Source: Chrysemys picta bellii (taxonomy: Eukaryota > Chordata > Testudines > Emydidae). Taken from it: a DNA stretch of 64,000 nucleotides. The translations under genes were made by a program, and so were the position numbers. The number at the start of each line of letters is the position of its first letter. The stretch's first letter is position 1. The notes beneath the pieces were generated by a model, which saw only the letters and a list, made by a program, of their open reading frames with translations, was not told the DNA's origin and ran no database searches. The stretch covers positions 10,354,998 to 10,418,997 of the forward strand of contig NC_088791.1 in NCBI RefSeq assembly GCF_011386835.1, written 5' to 3'. Below are positions 46,104 through 58,609 of the stretch, piece after piece.

Positions 46104-46224
46104 TGAGTACAGGCTGGGAGCTCCTGAGTTCTAAGACTGGCGCTGGCTCCCTGGGCATGTCACGTGGGACCAGGTTGCCTGGTGTTAGGTGCCTAAAGCT
46201 GTAGATAGGTGCCGAGTGGGATTT

Positions 46225-46470
46225 TGAAACGCACCTAACTCCTGTTCCTAGATTGTCAAATCAGAAGGGCCCGTTGTGATCACCGAGTGCAATCCCCCGT
46301 AGAACCCAAGCCAGAGAGCTTCCCTTGTTTGAGTCAGAGCAGATCTTTTAGAAAAGAGCATCCAGTCTTGATTTTAAAATGGCCTGTGACGGAGAATCCA
46401 CCGCAGCCTCAGGACAGTTGTTCCGATGGTTAACCACCTTCCCTGTTAAACATCCGATGTCAGGGAGAGT
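46225..46470 (-). mobile_element. CR1 LINE fragment, antisense
   Basis: TCAAATCAGAAGGGCCCGTT, TTAGAAAAGAGCATCCAGTC and GGCCTGTGACGGAGAATCCA fit an antisense CR1 tail. Confidence 0.6.
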
Positions 46471-48288
46471 TTGGTACCGACACGCTCTGGAAAATCCCAC
46501 TAGGGGTCTAGCTGCGTCCTTAGGTGCCTAAATACATTTACAAACCTGACCCTTAACCTCTTAGTGCCCCATCTGTAATATGTGGCTAATAGCCCAGAAA
46601 CCTTATGCAAGTGTTGAGAGAACTGATTAATTAGTATCTGTAATGTGCTTTGAAGATGAAAAGATTCTGCATGAGAGCTAATTGTTATTATTACAGAGAC
46701 AAGAGCTAGTGGCTCTTCACAGGTTGGTGGGGGGTCTTCTTTTTATAACTTCTTATTTATCCAAGATGCTCCTGATACAGCTTCGCTTCCCCACTGGCTC
46801 AGAATTGCTTATTGTTTCACTTGCTTTTGAAAGGAAGCCACACAAATGCCTAGCTAATGGATCGGAATGCCTAGCTAGTGGATCATTTCAAGAGGCTCTC
46901 TTCCCCCTTTGAGATGTTATGTGAGACTTCCCGCAGCACAACAGATATCCAGCCGCCATCTACAGGGGCAGAACAATAGAAACACCATTTTCCTCCTTTG
47001 TTGCAGTAGTGGCAATGCCCTACTGGTGTGGCAAAGTCCTGTGCCGTATCAGGAGTCTGTGCATGTCTACTCTGATGCCAGGAGGTCATTTGTCACCTTG
47101 TATATGAAATGCTCATTCCCATGAAGTGTTGTCTAGGGGAAAGAGTACTGACACGTGTCATGCCCAACTCATTTGCTGTGAGACCTTGGAGGAGCAACTT
47201 AATTTCAGTCTGTGAGGGGCACTACAAGGAACTGGGTCCCAGATGTTCCCCTAGGTCTCAGAATTTGGCCTCCCCAGTGAATTTACTGTCTCTGTTAACA
47301 TCGGCTTCTCTTTGAGTGTTGAGTTCTTTTTCCATGGAGATGGCCTGAATCAGAAGCTCAGATCCAACCTCCTGAAAACTTGGAAGGATTTGAATTCCCA
47401 GATCCTAACCCATCACTGGTTCTTGTTTGGATCCATCACTGGAGGGGGCCTGTTTTCCAGGCCCCACATAGATGAGGCTGAAATCAGATTCCAGCCAAAA
47501 ATGATGGAGAACTTGCAAGATCATCTGATCTCATTAAACTCCCACTAGTTGGGGCTGAAACCTTGTGAGAACAGCTGATGAGGTTTTGGGACCATCAGCT
47601 CTGAACCTCAGAACCTGATGTGTCTTGATCTTAAACCCCAAGCTCTAGCCAAACCCTATTTCAGACTCTTCAGACCATCTCTCATTATAAGAGCTTGTGT
47701 CATGGACCTTTTGAATGTCATGCTTTTGTTCTATGGACTATTGAACAATTAGAAGAATTGGCACTTCCCCACTTTTAAAAGATAAGCCTGTTGCAGTCTC
47801 TTGTCCATTATAAAAACAATCATGTGGGTATGGATCTCACGCTGGGCACTTTACAGACATGTACAAAGACAAGGCCCTTGAGCGAATTCCATGTTCTTGT
47901 CCTACAAACCCTTCCTCATGGGAGTAGCCCATTAAGGGCCTGCTCCAAAGCCAATTGCAGTCAATGGAAGGACTCCCATTGACTACAGTGGGCTCTGGGT
48001 CAGTCCCTGTATGGGCCAGATTCTGCCTTCATACCAAGTAGGCCCATTGACTTGAGCAGAGTGATTCCAGATTTGCACTGGAAGGCAAGAGGAGGAGAGC
48101 AGGGTTTGGCCCCACTCCTGCGAGGAAGGGTTTGCAGGGGTGGGCCATAAGGAACTAATGATGGGATCCTTCCAGCAGGGATAGTGATTGATCGCTCGGG
48201 TTTCACTGGCTGGGTTTCCTCTATGTTATCGGGTGCGCTTTTTGGCCAGCTCTAGGAGGCTTATTCGTAAGTTCTCTTTCCTCTGCAG

Positions 48289-48388
48289 GTGCCAGATGGA
48301 TCGGTGGTAGCATTAGTCTCCAAGCAGGTCACTGCCTACAATGCTGTCAACAACTCCACTGTCTCCAGGACCTCAGCTAGCAAGTATG
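48289..48388 (+). CDS. PLXNA4: plexin A4 exon: end of the Rho-GTPase-binding domain and linker
   Basis: 100 bases, 33 codons plus one base of a split glutamate, donor TATG/GTAAGG. It encodes VPDGSVVALVSKQVTAYNAV then NNSTVSRTSASKY. The first part closes the Rho-binding domain, and the serine/threonine-rich part is the flexible linker back to the GAP. VSKQVTAYNAVNNSTVSRTS is characteristic of the A4 paralogue. The acceptor is TTTCCTCTGCAG. Confidence 0.94.
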
Positions 48389-50217
48389 GTAAGGGCCTGT
48401 TTGCTGATGTACGTTAGGGGAGATATTGGTGGCCACGACGGTGGGGAGATGTTGAGCATGTGCAAAGGGAACAGCATGCCACAGCCAACTAGCATTTGTA
48501 CAGCAAGTGAAGATGAAAAGCATTGGACAATCCAAGGGCTACGTTATTCTAATTAATGGTGTCTATGGAAGATCACTCTTTTATCCAGGTGACTTTGGCC
48601 CGGGTGAGATTACACCTGGAACAGTAAAAGTTAGCACTTCTCAAGCGCGTTAGCTCTCCAAGCACTTCACTGAGCAGCCCAGGTTCCATTATTACCATTT
48701 AACCCATGGGGAGACTGAGGCTAGGTGACGTGAGAGATAAAGTGGGTCACACGGAAATTCTGCTGCAAAGCCCAGAATAGAACTTAGCTTTCCTGAGTCA
48801 CCAAGACCAGCTCCTCCCTCCTTCCCAACCGGCCGCTGATGCACCCACGTGCGTAGCTGCCTGTTGGTTGGACTTCTGGCCCAAGAAGTGCAGCAGCAGG
48901 TGAGGGTTAAAGGGAAATGAGTTTCCAGACTGCAACAGGAGAGTGATACAAACCATCCCCTGCCCTGGAACCAGCTGCCTCATCCAATTTTTTAAATATA
49001 TGAAAGTAAGTCTGATCCTCCTCATCCTCTGTAGCTTGGGGGAAAGTACAGTTACTCAATGTCCAGAGGAACTCGCTTCCCCTTACTCCAAGGACATGAG
49101 CAATGCACCAGGCCTTATTAATATTCATGTTCTTTGCAGCGCTGTTGCCGTTCTGGAAGGACACCGTGACCTTTGCAAAGAAGGGGGTTTGGGTGGTTTC
49201 ATTATTGTTCTATTTCCTGAGTTCTGTGCTACTGGATTTTTAGAAGAGGGGCTGAGGGAGGAGTGGGGGGAAATGTGGTGAGTCAGAAGTGATTGTTAAT
49301 TGCAGTAAAGGGAGCAGCAGCCAGAGTGAACGTGGGCACTCCATCCAGTAATTAATACAGGGAGGCCAGGAATGCATTAATGAAGCTGCTTCAGAACCTG
49401 CTACTGGAAGGGGCACCATCTGTGTGTTAACTACAGTTGAAATACAGTTAACTTGTAGCACTGCTGGAGGGCCAGGGGGGTTGCCCAGGCTGTCACCCCG
49501 GGCCTGTGGAAAGGGAAATAGTAACGCTGGAGGTGGCTTTCAATGGGGCGTCACGCTATCCACATGGGCAGGTTTGGGGACTCCCCCTTTGGAGGAGGGA
49601 GTGACGCAGTGGTGGGTAGTGAATGGGGTGGGCTGGGGGAAGGAGGGAGCAAACGGCTGGGGGGAGAGGTGTACCAAGCCGAACACACACCCATAGACAA
49701 GCCCATGGATTGTGAAGCTCTTTGGGCATTTGCAACTTCTGCAGGAGCCAGTGAGAGTGGTGGGTTCTCAGGATCCTGCTCTGATTACACACAAAGGAAT
49801 CCGTTTCCAGGAGTGGCTGCCTGCCCTCAATCACAGCAGTAACGTGTGTACACATCGCCAGTGCTGGACCATCCCCTTTTCTAAACGTACTAGTGTCTTG
49901 TCCAGCCTCGCCGTCGTTGTGCGGCGGGACAAGGCTCCCATCCTTTCCCCCGGGAGATGCTTTCCCGGGCTAACTGAACTCATGGTAGGGAAGTTTTTCC
50001 GTGTATCTGCTCAGTCGCCTAGGAACGTCTAGATGTGTGCGAATGTTGCAGGTGCAGCTAAGGCAGCCGTGGGAAATTTGGTAGTGGATTTCCATTTTTA
50101 AAGCAGACACGACTGCAGAGTATTTCCCTGGGAAAACACATTGACCCCCTGAATGTGACCACCTCTTCTTGAAGGTGGAGGACTGATGCTTGAGCAAGCT
50201 GTGGCTTTGTGTTCCAG
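48389..50217. other. intron, 1.8 kb
   Basis: Holds a MIR-like SINE at about 48625-48790. The rest shows no coding frame or clear repeat. Confidence 0.65.
48625..48790 (-). repeat. MIR-like SINE, antisense
   Basis: ATTATTACCATTTAACCCAT, GGGGAGACTGAGGC and CCCAGAATAGAACT match an antisense MIR-type SINE. Confidence 0.5.
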
Positions 50218-50408
50218 AAAACATGATCCGTTACACGGGCAGCCCAGACAGCCTGCGCTCCCGCACACCCATGATCACACCTGACCTGGAGAGTGGAGTC
50301 AAGATGTGGCATCTAGTCAAGAATCATGAGCACGGAGACCAAAAAGAGGGTGACCGGGGCAGCAAGATGGTGTCCGAGATCTACCTGACCAGGCTGCTAG
50401 CCACCAAG
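50218..50408 (+). CDS. PLXNA4: plexin A4 exon: GAP segment 2 ([18 protein letters not shown]...)
   Basis: 191 bases, two bases of the split glutamate plus 63 codons, phase 0 at the end. It encodes [18 protein letters not shown], the [20 protein letters not shown] stretch and [20 protein letters not shown]. This begins the carboxy-terminal GAP segment, whose WHLVKNH and [12 protein letters not shown] blocks are shared by all class A plexins. The donor AAG/GTATAA has A at +5 and is the weakest of the thirteen by eye. The acceptor is GTGTTCCAG. Confidence 0.95.
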
Positions 50409-52352
50409 GTATAATGCTGGAGAAGGGCAGTGGGACTTTGAAGAAGCGGGCTTCAGAGGGGTTAAAGGAGGAGATGGGACTCTTCATGGGCAAGATAGGA
50501 GAGACTGTTCCCAGTGTAAGGGGAAGCATGAGACAAGGTGTGAAGCCAAGGGAGGGTAAAGGGAGAAGCTTGGGAAGTACATGGGGAGAGCGCAGTAGAA
50601 AGTGAGAAGAACTTGAATTTAGGAGCCAGTCAGTGGAGGAGTCCAGAAGGCGGGGAGATAACATGTGCAGAGCGGCGGGAGAGGAAGTTGGCTCTGAGAG
50701 CAATGGTTTGGGTCGGCTGGATTGGAGGAGAGGTGAGAAGGGGGAGACCAGGAAGAAGCAGGTTACAATAGTCAAGGTGGGAGGCGATGAAGGCGCGGAC
50801 AACAGGTTAGTGAGGAAAGGGTGGCTTCTGGTGATCTGAACGAAGGGTTTAGTGAGAGACTGGGGAGGGAGAAGGAGCAGCCAGAGGCAGCAGCGAGGCT
50901 GTGAGCCTGGACGAGGGAGGAAAGGTGGCATTACCAACAGTGGCTTCCTGCACGGGGATCCCTGTGTGTGCAGAATTATGTGGGCAGGAGCAGATTGGTT
51001 TGAGGATATACCCTGAATTGTTTGTAGAGCCGACCACATGTGATTCAAGAGGTCAAGGGGAGCCTAGGGAGCACGTCCTGGACATGTTCAAAGGACAAAG
51101 CCAGCCTGGCAAAATGGGACTGTGAGTTATGCCACAAATCCGTAGGGAACGTTACTCACTGTCCCACCCCATCCCTCTGGCCCACACGGACACCGGGCTG
51201 TCTCACCAGTGGTGCTTGTGCTGGAAGGCGTACCAGCCAGCTAGATGCTTCATCATGCATCGTGGAGGGGCAGCTCAGCGGGATGAGCTGAGACAAACAC
51301 GCTCACCTCTCCGCAGGTTAGGTTATGTCACTCACTCACAGAGAGCTGGGGGAGCCATTTTGCCTGATGCATGGACAAAGGAGGGAGCGAAGCGCTCAGT
51401 GGAGCATGCTGGCTTGACAGGGGGAACAGCAGGCATCTGCCTGGGCTGACGGGCTGCGGGGAGCACATTGGTCCTTGGCAGCGAGCACTCACTCTCTCGT
51501 CCCGCGCAGCCCTGCATGGCAGTTGATTGCCTGACCGATCTAGAACTTTTGTCCCATAAATGCTAAACTTCTGCACGGCCCCACCTCAATGTCACGCGGT
51601 GCTGGCACTTCGTTATGGACCCGGAATTGATTTTGCTGACACCTCAAATGCTGCAGGCAGGGCCTGCAAGGGGATGCTGCATTCGGGGATGGAAACAGCC
51701 ACTACAGGGTGCTCGAATCCAGGTCAGGTTCTCAGTCCTTCTCTTCAAGGCGCATCATAGCCTGGGCCCAGGGTATCTAAAGAGCCTAAAGCCCTGGAGA
51801 GAAAACCATAGTTGACAGCTCCACTCCCGTGGTCCAGCAGAACTCTCCACCACCAGGGTCAGGTTCCTCTGTGCAGGAGACAGAGCTTTCTGGGGCTGGT
51901 CCCAGACTGCGCAGTGAACTCCCCCAAGAACTAAGGATGATCCCAAACCTCCCCACCTTCTGCTCCCCATGCAGAGCCTGCTGCTTTGGTCTGCCTCCTC
52001 TGACCCCAATACAGCGACCAGGTCTGGGTATAAAACAAACCCCAGCATTCTGCTAGGCACACTGTGGAGAGGAGGAGAGAACAAACCACGTGACCGATGT
52101 TCGTCACAGTGCGTAATGCATGACCAGAAGGCCCTCGGATACTGCAGTGATGGGAGCGGAATAAGAACCTATAGACTAGAACATGGGAGGACAGGTTGGC
52201 TCAGGGGATCAGCAGAGGGCCACACAGCCTTTCGCCACCTCATTGCTGGTGGGAATCTATGGCCAATAGTCATTAACATCTGGTGGCTGTTCAGGGGCCT
52301 GGGCAAAATGAGTTGGCTGCGTTTGTCTTGTTACTAGTACAAAGATCCCTAG

Positions 52353-53013
52353 CAGAATCATAGACTCAGAACCCCAGGGTTAGACGGGACCGCAAAGGAC
52401 ATCTAGTCTAATCCCCTGCCAAATGCAGGAGTTGTTGGGTCTAAGCCATCCCAGACAGATGGTCACCCAGCCTCCTTTTGAAAACCTCCAGTGAAGGAGC
52501 TCCCACAACTTCCCTGGCAGTCTGTTCCATTGGCCGACTGTTCTTACAGTGAGGACGTGTGTCCTGCCCTCTGTGGCAAGAGAGAACAATTTTTCTCCAT
52601 CTTTTTTTTGGCAGCCTTTCAAGCATTTGAACACTGCGATCATGGCCCTCCTTAATCTCCCCTTTTCCAAACTAAACATGCCCAGGTCCTCCAGCCTTTG
52701 CTCGTATGACTTGCATTCCACCCCTTTGATCATCTTTGTCGCTCGCCTCTGGATGCTTTCCAGTTTCTCTACGTGCTTTCTATACACTGGTGACCAAAAT
52801 TGGACACGGTTCTCCAGCTGAGGCCTCACCAGCGCTGAGTAAAACGGTACTATCACCTCCTGTGACTTGCATGCTATGCCTCTGTTAATGCAACCCAAGA
52901 TTGCATATGCTTTTCGTAGCTGACTCATGTTGAGGTTGGGATCCACCACAACTCCCAGATCCTTTCCAGCAGTGCTGCTACCAAGCCAGCTATCCCCCAT
53001 TCTGTATTCTCCC
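52353..53013 (-). mobile_element. CR1 LINE 3' fragment with reverse-transcriptase-region remnant
   Basis: The minus-strand frame includes DLGVVVDPNLNMSQ, AYAILGCINRG, YSALVRPQLEN and LESIQRRATKMIKG, which is CR1 ORF2 downstream of the polymerase core. The 3' end CAGGGTTAGACGGGACCGCA follows. It is 5'-truncated and non-functional: endonuclease and most of the polymerase are missing, and the coding match breaks into unrelated frame near both ends. Confidence 0.85.
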
Positions 53014-53487
53014 CTTGTTGGCAGTCTCATTAGAGAGGCCAAGGATGGGGTTTGGACTCCTTCTCTCCTTCCCCGGGTCAGGGCTGGACAATTGCAGCAC
53101 TGCTGGGCATGCTCTTCTCTGGTCCCAGGAGTCTGCCCACCAGCCTGGGGATAAGGGATATGAAGAGGCCCAGTCTTAGCACAGCTCACATGAGGAACTG
53201 TCAGAGGGTGAGGCTCAGCTGGCACATCTTCCACATCCTGCAGCGGGAACCTCTGGCACCGACACGTCACTCCCCCCTGGGGCAGCCCCATCAGCAGTAG
53301 CGGTGGTGGAAGCTGCTGCGGAGATAGGGCTCAGGCGTTTATAACCATCATGTTATCTAACCTGATTCTGAGCAGAGCTGGACAATACAGTGGCAAGACA
53401 ACCTGAGGTCTTTCTACACTGTAGTGTCCACCATCGCGCCGACCTGTGGAGATGCAGTGGTGGCGAATTCGTCTGCACAGCCATAGG

Positions 53488-53491
53488 TGCG

Positions 53492-53526
<35 letters not shown>
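53488..53526. repeat. alternating GC/AC dinucleotide tract
   Basis: About seven GC units run directly into about ten AC units, some 38 bases of strict purine-pyrimidine alternation. Confidence 0.9.
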
Positions 53527-53531
<5 letters not shown>

Positions 53532-53790
53532 CTGAGTCTGTCCACTGGACAGGGGACTCCATCAACACATAAGTCCTGCTCTGGTGTTTCATCTGTGTGC
53601 TCAGTTCCCTGGTGGGACAGCCTTTGGTGTCTGACCCCTGGCCACTGAATAGTAAATCCTAATCAGGTTATTCTTCTGTCGATGGACACAGAGTATGCAA
53701 TTGTTCTGTCTGTCTTTGAATGTGCCCCTCCTCATAGCATCTAGGGGCCATAATGGGTCCGGCAACGTAAAAATAAAGAGGCACCCCCAT

Positions 53791-53864
53791 GGGGCGAGAT
53801 CCCCAGCTGATGTAAATCAACAGTCATTGGAGCAAGGCTGATTTATACCTGCTGGGGATCTGGC
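53791..53864. repeat. 80-base palindromic element, copy 5
   Basis: GAGATCCCCAGCTGATGTAA at the left and ATACCTGCTGGGGATCTGG at the right are near reverse complements. Confidence 0.6.
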
Positions 53865-56054
53865 GGCCACGGAACATACTTGGTGTTCAGCTCAGATACT
53901 GGTGGACCACAAACAGACCTCCAGATTGTGCCTGTCCCGTCTGCCCTCTCTTGGGAACCAGGCAGAGAGCCAGCTGGGAATTTGACACAGCAACAAAGAA
54001 AACCAGAAAAGCTATTCCCACCCCCACCCCGGCGCTTGGTATAAGAGAAATTTCCTCTCCCCATCTTGCCCCTCTCAGAGAGAGGGAAGAGCGTGCGATT
54101 GCTGCTAACACAGCCCTGGGGAATACTTCGTTAAACTGAGAATGGTTTTTACCCTGCTAAGTCCCTAACCTCTGAGAACTGGAATCTTTTGCCTAAAAGC
54201 CTTGGAGGGTTTCTTTGCATTTGGCTGGGCAAGTGAGAGAAGCAATTCCCCCTGGAAACTGATCCTGAGGGCAGCTCCTCTGTGTCAGATTTCGCCTCGG
54301 GGCCCTCCCCATGCTCAGGCATGTGCTGCAGGGTTTTGTTCCGTTTTTCAGGAGCGCTCTCTCTCTCTCTCTGTTTGTTTCTCAAAGAATAAATCAAATG
54401 GGGAATCAGCAAGGGACATCAGCCTGCTAATTAAGCTTTGGTGCGTTTGTTAGTGCTGTGTAAACTCTACCCACCCTGGTGGAACTTGGCACTCCACTTC
54501 CAGCGAGGGGAATCTTGTCGCGCATCTGCAGAGACAGGAGGAACCTTTCCATTGCAGGGAATTTGTCACTTTGACCTGGTTAGGCAGTTACAGTTATTAA
54601 CGTGTTGTAGGTGGCGATTTCCCAGCTCCGCCGAAAGAGGAGTGCTGGGAACGCGGCTGGAGCTCATACACAACCACCTTTGCCAGCTGCATCTCAATCC
54701 TGGCCTGCAGCTCACCTTGCCATTCCAGTCCGGTGGCAGCCTGGTCCTTCTGACCCGCCCTGCCCTCGGATTTGCACTGCCAAGCCTGCACCCCCTCAGC
54801 ATGCACCAGCTTGGTCACTGCCCCTCAGTTGTGACCTGCCTGAACCTCTGTTCTACTCCCAGGCCCCCAACACCACTTCCTTCATCGCACCCCCAGTCCT
54901 GACCCACCTGACCTCCAGCACCCACTGCACCTGCTATCAATGCACCTCCATTGTGATCTCTGTCACCCCTCCTATCCCAGACCTGGGCACCACACCTGGC
55001 TTCTGCCTGCACACCAGTCCTGACCTGCATTACTCTTTGCTGTTTCACTTGCGAGCAGAGATTGAATTCATAGGAAGGGTGGGGTGTGGTTTTATGGTGT
55101 TCAGCACTCCTGGGGAGGATGCTGGGTCATGGAAGATGCTAGGTGTGTTAAGTACATGTACCCACTCAACCCCCAGACCCCTCACGTTCAGATTGTCCTG
55201 TTAGGTGTCCTGTTCTCACTGATCAGGCAGTGATCACGGTGGTTTCTAAGCATGGTGATCTGGGATCTCTCCTATGGGAACGGGAGGAAACCTCATCAAG
55301 TTCTACACTAGCATATATCGAAGTCAGGTTCCACGTATGCACTGCATGATGGATGCTCTTTCAGGACCTACTCCCAGTGCAAAATCCCATTGGGAGCAGG
55401 ATCAGTCACTTGTTGCTCAGTGCACAGGTCGGGCTTCTCTCGCATGCAAAATGCCCACCTCTCCCATCCCCACAACACACTGGAGCAGGTTGACTTCACT
55501 GGACTATCACCAGTGTACACCTGCGGAAGATCCGACCCCAAACCTGAACTTTCCCAATCCCTTTGGCGATATGCCATGTTCCTGATGCTGCTCACAAATC
55601 CCTCGGCATTCTGTGACCTGGGGGCCAACAGAGGACCCCATTTAACAACACAGGAGAGCAAACCCTTCCCTTTCTCCGCTGAGTGTTCCCCCCCACGGCA
55701 CCTCAACCCTCACCCAGAGGGACAGGCTCTGAGGAGAGAGAGGTAGGCAGCTTACCTGGCCTGTTCAATCCATGGCTGCTTGCTGCTATCCGGGTCCAAG
55801 GCCGAGGGGGATCCCAGTGATACGTGTGCCTGGCTCCAGCTTAATTCCCACTGCACAGCTGTCAGATGGTAGCAGCTCTCAGTCGCTACTTCCAGGGCTG
55901 AACCCGGGAGCTCCAGGGAACAGTCTAGTAGCACTCCTCTGAGTCAACCTGGCAACCCACCCGGCTGATGTGTCTCACTGAAATTCCCCAGGGAGGACAT
56001 CAGAGCCCCAGGTCAGTGTCTCACCCTCTTCTTCCTCCTCCCCTGACCCCGCAG

Positions 56055-56224
56055 GGCACTTTGCAGAAGTTTGTCGACGACCTCTTTGAGACGATCTTCA
56101 GCACGGCGCACCGCGGCAGCGCTCTGCCCCTGGCCATCAAGTACATGTTTGATTTCCTGGACGAGCAGGCAGACAAGCACAACATCCACGACCCCCACGT
56201 GCGGCACACCTGGAAGAGCAACTG
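56055..56224 (+). CDS. PLXNA4: plexin A4 exon: GAP segment 2 ([20 protein letters not shown]...)
   Basis: 170 bases, 56 codons plus two bases of a split cysteine, acceptor ACCCCGCAG. It encodes [40 protein letters not shown] and [16 protein letters not shown]. These helices are a core part of the GAP fold and are highly conserved across plexins. The donor CTG/GTCAGT has C at +3, which is uncommon. Reading through it would meet TGA at 56233-56235 (after SNWSV), so correct splicing is needed for the rest of the protein. Confidence 0.96.
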
Positions 56225-57090
56225 GTCAGTGTGATCCCTCCGGCGCAGCCCTGCGCCGGGTCCCAGGCGGAGGGGAAAGGGTTTGGGGTTCTGATGCTCA
56301 GGGAGGATGGGCTTGTGGGTTAGGCACTGGCACGGGCTGCAGGACACCTAGGTTCATCTCCCGGCTCTGCCACAGATTCCCGGTGTCATCTGGGGAAAAT
56401 TACTTGGGGTGCGTCTCTACTGCACTCAGGGGGGTGATTGTAGCCCCAGGAGACGTACCTGAGCTGGTGCGGGCTGTACAGCCACCAAGGACCCTGGGTA
56501 ATTACTCGTGTACCTAGCTCGTGTTGCCGCAGCTTCATTGCTCTGGTACCTGAGTGAGCTGTCTGGAAGCTAGCGCAGGTGTGTCTACTCAAGCTGAGAT
56601 CACGCCCTTTGATGACAGGACAGACACCCTTAGTCTCTGTGTCTCCCTCTGTGAAAGGGGTCACGGTAATTCCCAGGGGTGCTGTGGGGATAGAGCCATT
56701 AAGGGTCGTGAGGTGCACAAATGGTGACCGGGCCACACGAGCACCAAGTGAGGACAGAGCTAGGTAGAGCCTGACTCTGCTCCAACCGCTAGACAACGCT
56801 TCCCTCCCCACATTTGTTGCATGTAGTGGAATAGAGACGGGGGCTGAGATCTCGAGAGAGAAGGATCCCTGCTGCTTTTATCCTCCGAGTCTCCCTGTTG
56901 GAAAGAGTCCCCTGGGGACTCTTTCCCTCCCTTCTTCTGTGTAAATACGAGGGACTATAAAAGGCACAGCAGAGGAGAACCACAGGACTCCCAGCTGATG
57001 AGTTTTCTCCTTTTACCAGCCATGCTGACTGGCAGGTCGGCACAGTGCGTGAAATAAAAAAAGAAACCCCATGCATCAAAGAGGCTTTCA

Positions 57091-57107
57091 GCTAATGAAA
57101 CATTAGC
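57091..57107. promoter_or_regulatory. homeodomain-type palindrome
   Basis: GCTAATGAAACATTAGC is a perfect 7-base inverted pair with a 3-base spacer, built from TAATG/CATTA homeodomain half-sites. More such motifs lie within 150 bases downstream. Enhancer function is only inferred. Confidence 0.25.
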
Positions 57108-57734
57108 ATATTATTAACATTATCTGTGGCGCTAATCTAAGGCTGATTGCAGCCACTCAGACTAAATGAGCAGGAGGTTTATTTAACGGGGGAAGGGTGG
57201 AGGAAGAAATGATCTCTTCTCAATCAGATTAAATTAACTCCAAGTCACTTCACAGGCCTCATCATTCCCAGCCAGCATTCCCGGCTACCTGTGGCTGGCT
57301 GGAGCTTAGCATCAGAGACATTAGAGATGCAAAAGACCTGTTTCAGGCCATCTTCCCCAGCTCCTCCTCCTCCTGCCTGTTGCTATTGCAGGTGCTAGCA
57401 CAGGCCCCTACTCTCCCAGCACTTCCTCAGTTCGAGTTTCAAATATCTCCAGCAACTGGGCTTTGGGCGCTTCCCTTGGGGAGACTGTCTCCCTGGAGCC
57501 TAATGTGATTGTCCATTGGGATGCTTTTTTCTTGACGTTCCGCCCACAAGTTTCTTTGCTCCAGAGGAGTCCGTGGGGAAGATCAGGTGGTGATGTAGCC
57601 AAGAAGGACGTATTAACACTGCCTGCTGGTATCTGGAGGGTGCAGACGCCAGTGGTAGAGGTGAATTGTTTAGGATGGTATTATGGAAACAGGACACCTA
57701 GAAGCAATGGGATGAAATTAAGGAAAGGAAAATG

Positions 57735-57900
57735 TTAGGAAAGTGGCAGTTAGGAAAAACCCACTGTTGTGAAGATCGGTTAGTGTGGAATAATCTCCCT
57801 CCATGAAGTGATAGAAGCCCCAGCCCTGGAGACATTTGAAATTGGACTTGCTAAAACCCTGGAGATGGAGATCCAGTGGGTGGGCTCTGATAGCAAGGAT
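57735..57900 (+). mobile_element. CR1-like LINE 3' fragment
   Basis: GGAATAATCTCCCTCCATGA, GAAGCCCCAGCCCTGGAGAC and TTGGACTTGCTAAAACCCTG fit a sense CR1 carboxy-terminal tail. Confidence 0.5.
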
Positions 57901-58609
57901 TCATCTCCTAGTTATAAACATAGAGCTGTGCAATGCCCAGCCTGCTGGAACCAGGGGCTGGCCGAGGGTCCAGCTCTGCAGGATGGCACAGGTGGTTACA
58001 TGCCATTACGGTATCAACTGGTGCACAGAGTTATAGTTGTGAAGCTAAATCCCAACTCCCCAGTATTATATGTCCATGTCCACCCCAGGTATTGCTGAGA
58101 CCGAAAAGCCAGACTCTGCTCCCCACTTACAAGCATTAATAATACTAAGGCTTTGCATGTATATGACCTCTTCTGGCCACATAGGGTGGAGTGATTAGCA
58201 GTCAGATCTCATCCCAACACCCTTGCGAGGCCGGTAAGTATTATCCCCATTTTACAGACATTAATAGGAACCACAGAGAGGGTAAGGGGCCAATTCTGCC
58301 AGCCCAACTAGTTCCATTGATTTCAGTGGGGCACCTTACAGAGTAAGATGCTACTCAAGGTGAATAAAGTTGTCCGAATCTGATCTTCAGTGAATGATCT
58401 AAGGATGCCCTGGACCAAAGCCAACTCTGGAGTCAACTCCCTTGACTTGAGTAGAGTCCCATCAGGGATGAATTTGAGCCATTGCGTACCAGTTGCAGAG
58501 CCCGAAATCCTGGCTCCCAGTCACATGCTCCAATCCTGTTGTGATTGTAGTGTAGTGAGATCGCCTGTGAAACAACACCCTGACTGAACCATCTTCTTTC
58601 TCCCTGCAG

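Larger units (their letters stand above)
44377..48288. other. intron, 3.9 kb
   Basis: About 45050-45242 is AT-rich with AAATTTC/GAAATTT repeats and ends in GGCCAGCTCTAAC; I take it as an interspersed repeat of unresolved class. A MIR-like SINE (45850-46018), an adjoining palindromic element (46020-46103) and a CR1 fragment (46225-46470) follow. Nothing else was recognised. Confidence 0.6.
50409..56054. other. intron, 5.6 kb
   Basis: 50410-50950 is purine-rich on the plus strand and resembles an old interspersed repeat that I cannot name; this composition explains the 243-codon frame on the other strand. A CR1 fragment with reverse-transcriptase-region coding remnants (52353-53013), an alternating GC/AC tract (53488-53526) and a palindromic element (53791-53864) follow. 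Confidence 0.6.
56225..58609. other. intron, 2.4 kb
   Basis: Holds an AT-rich block at 57060-57260 with homeodomain-type motifs and the palindrome GCTAATGAAACATTAGC, a CR1-like 3' fragment (about 57735-57900) and MIR-like sequence near 58140-58290. Confidence 0.6.

Noticed and set aside
50317..51048. 243-codon minus-strand frame
   Set aside because: Opposite strand of a plexin exon plus purine-rich intron. Leucine/serine/proline-rich, with no domain.
52380..53291. 303-codon minus-strand frame as a host gene
   Set aside because: The recognisable part is CR1 ORF2; the remainder is unrelated intron read in frame.
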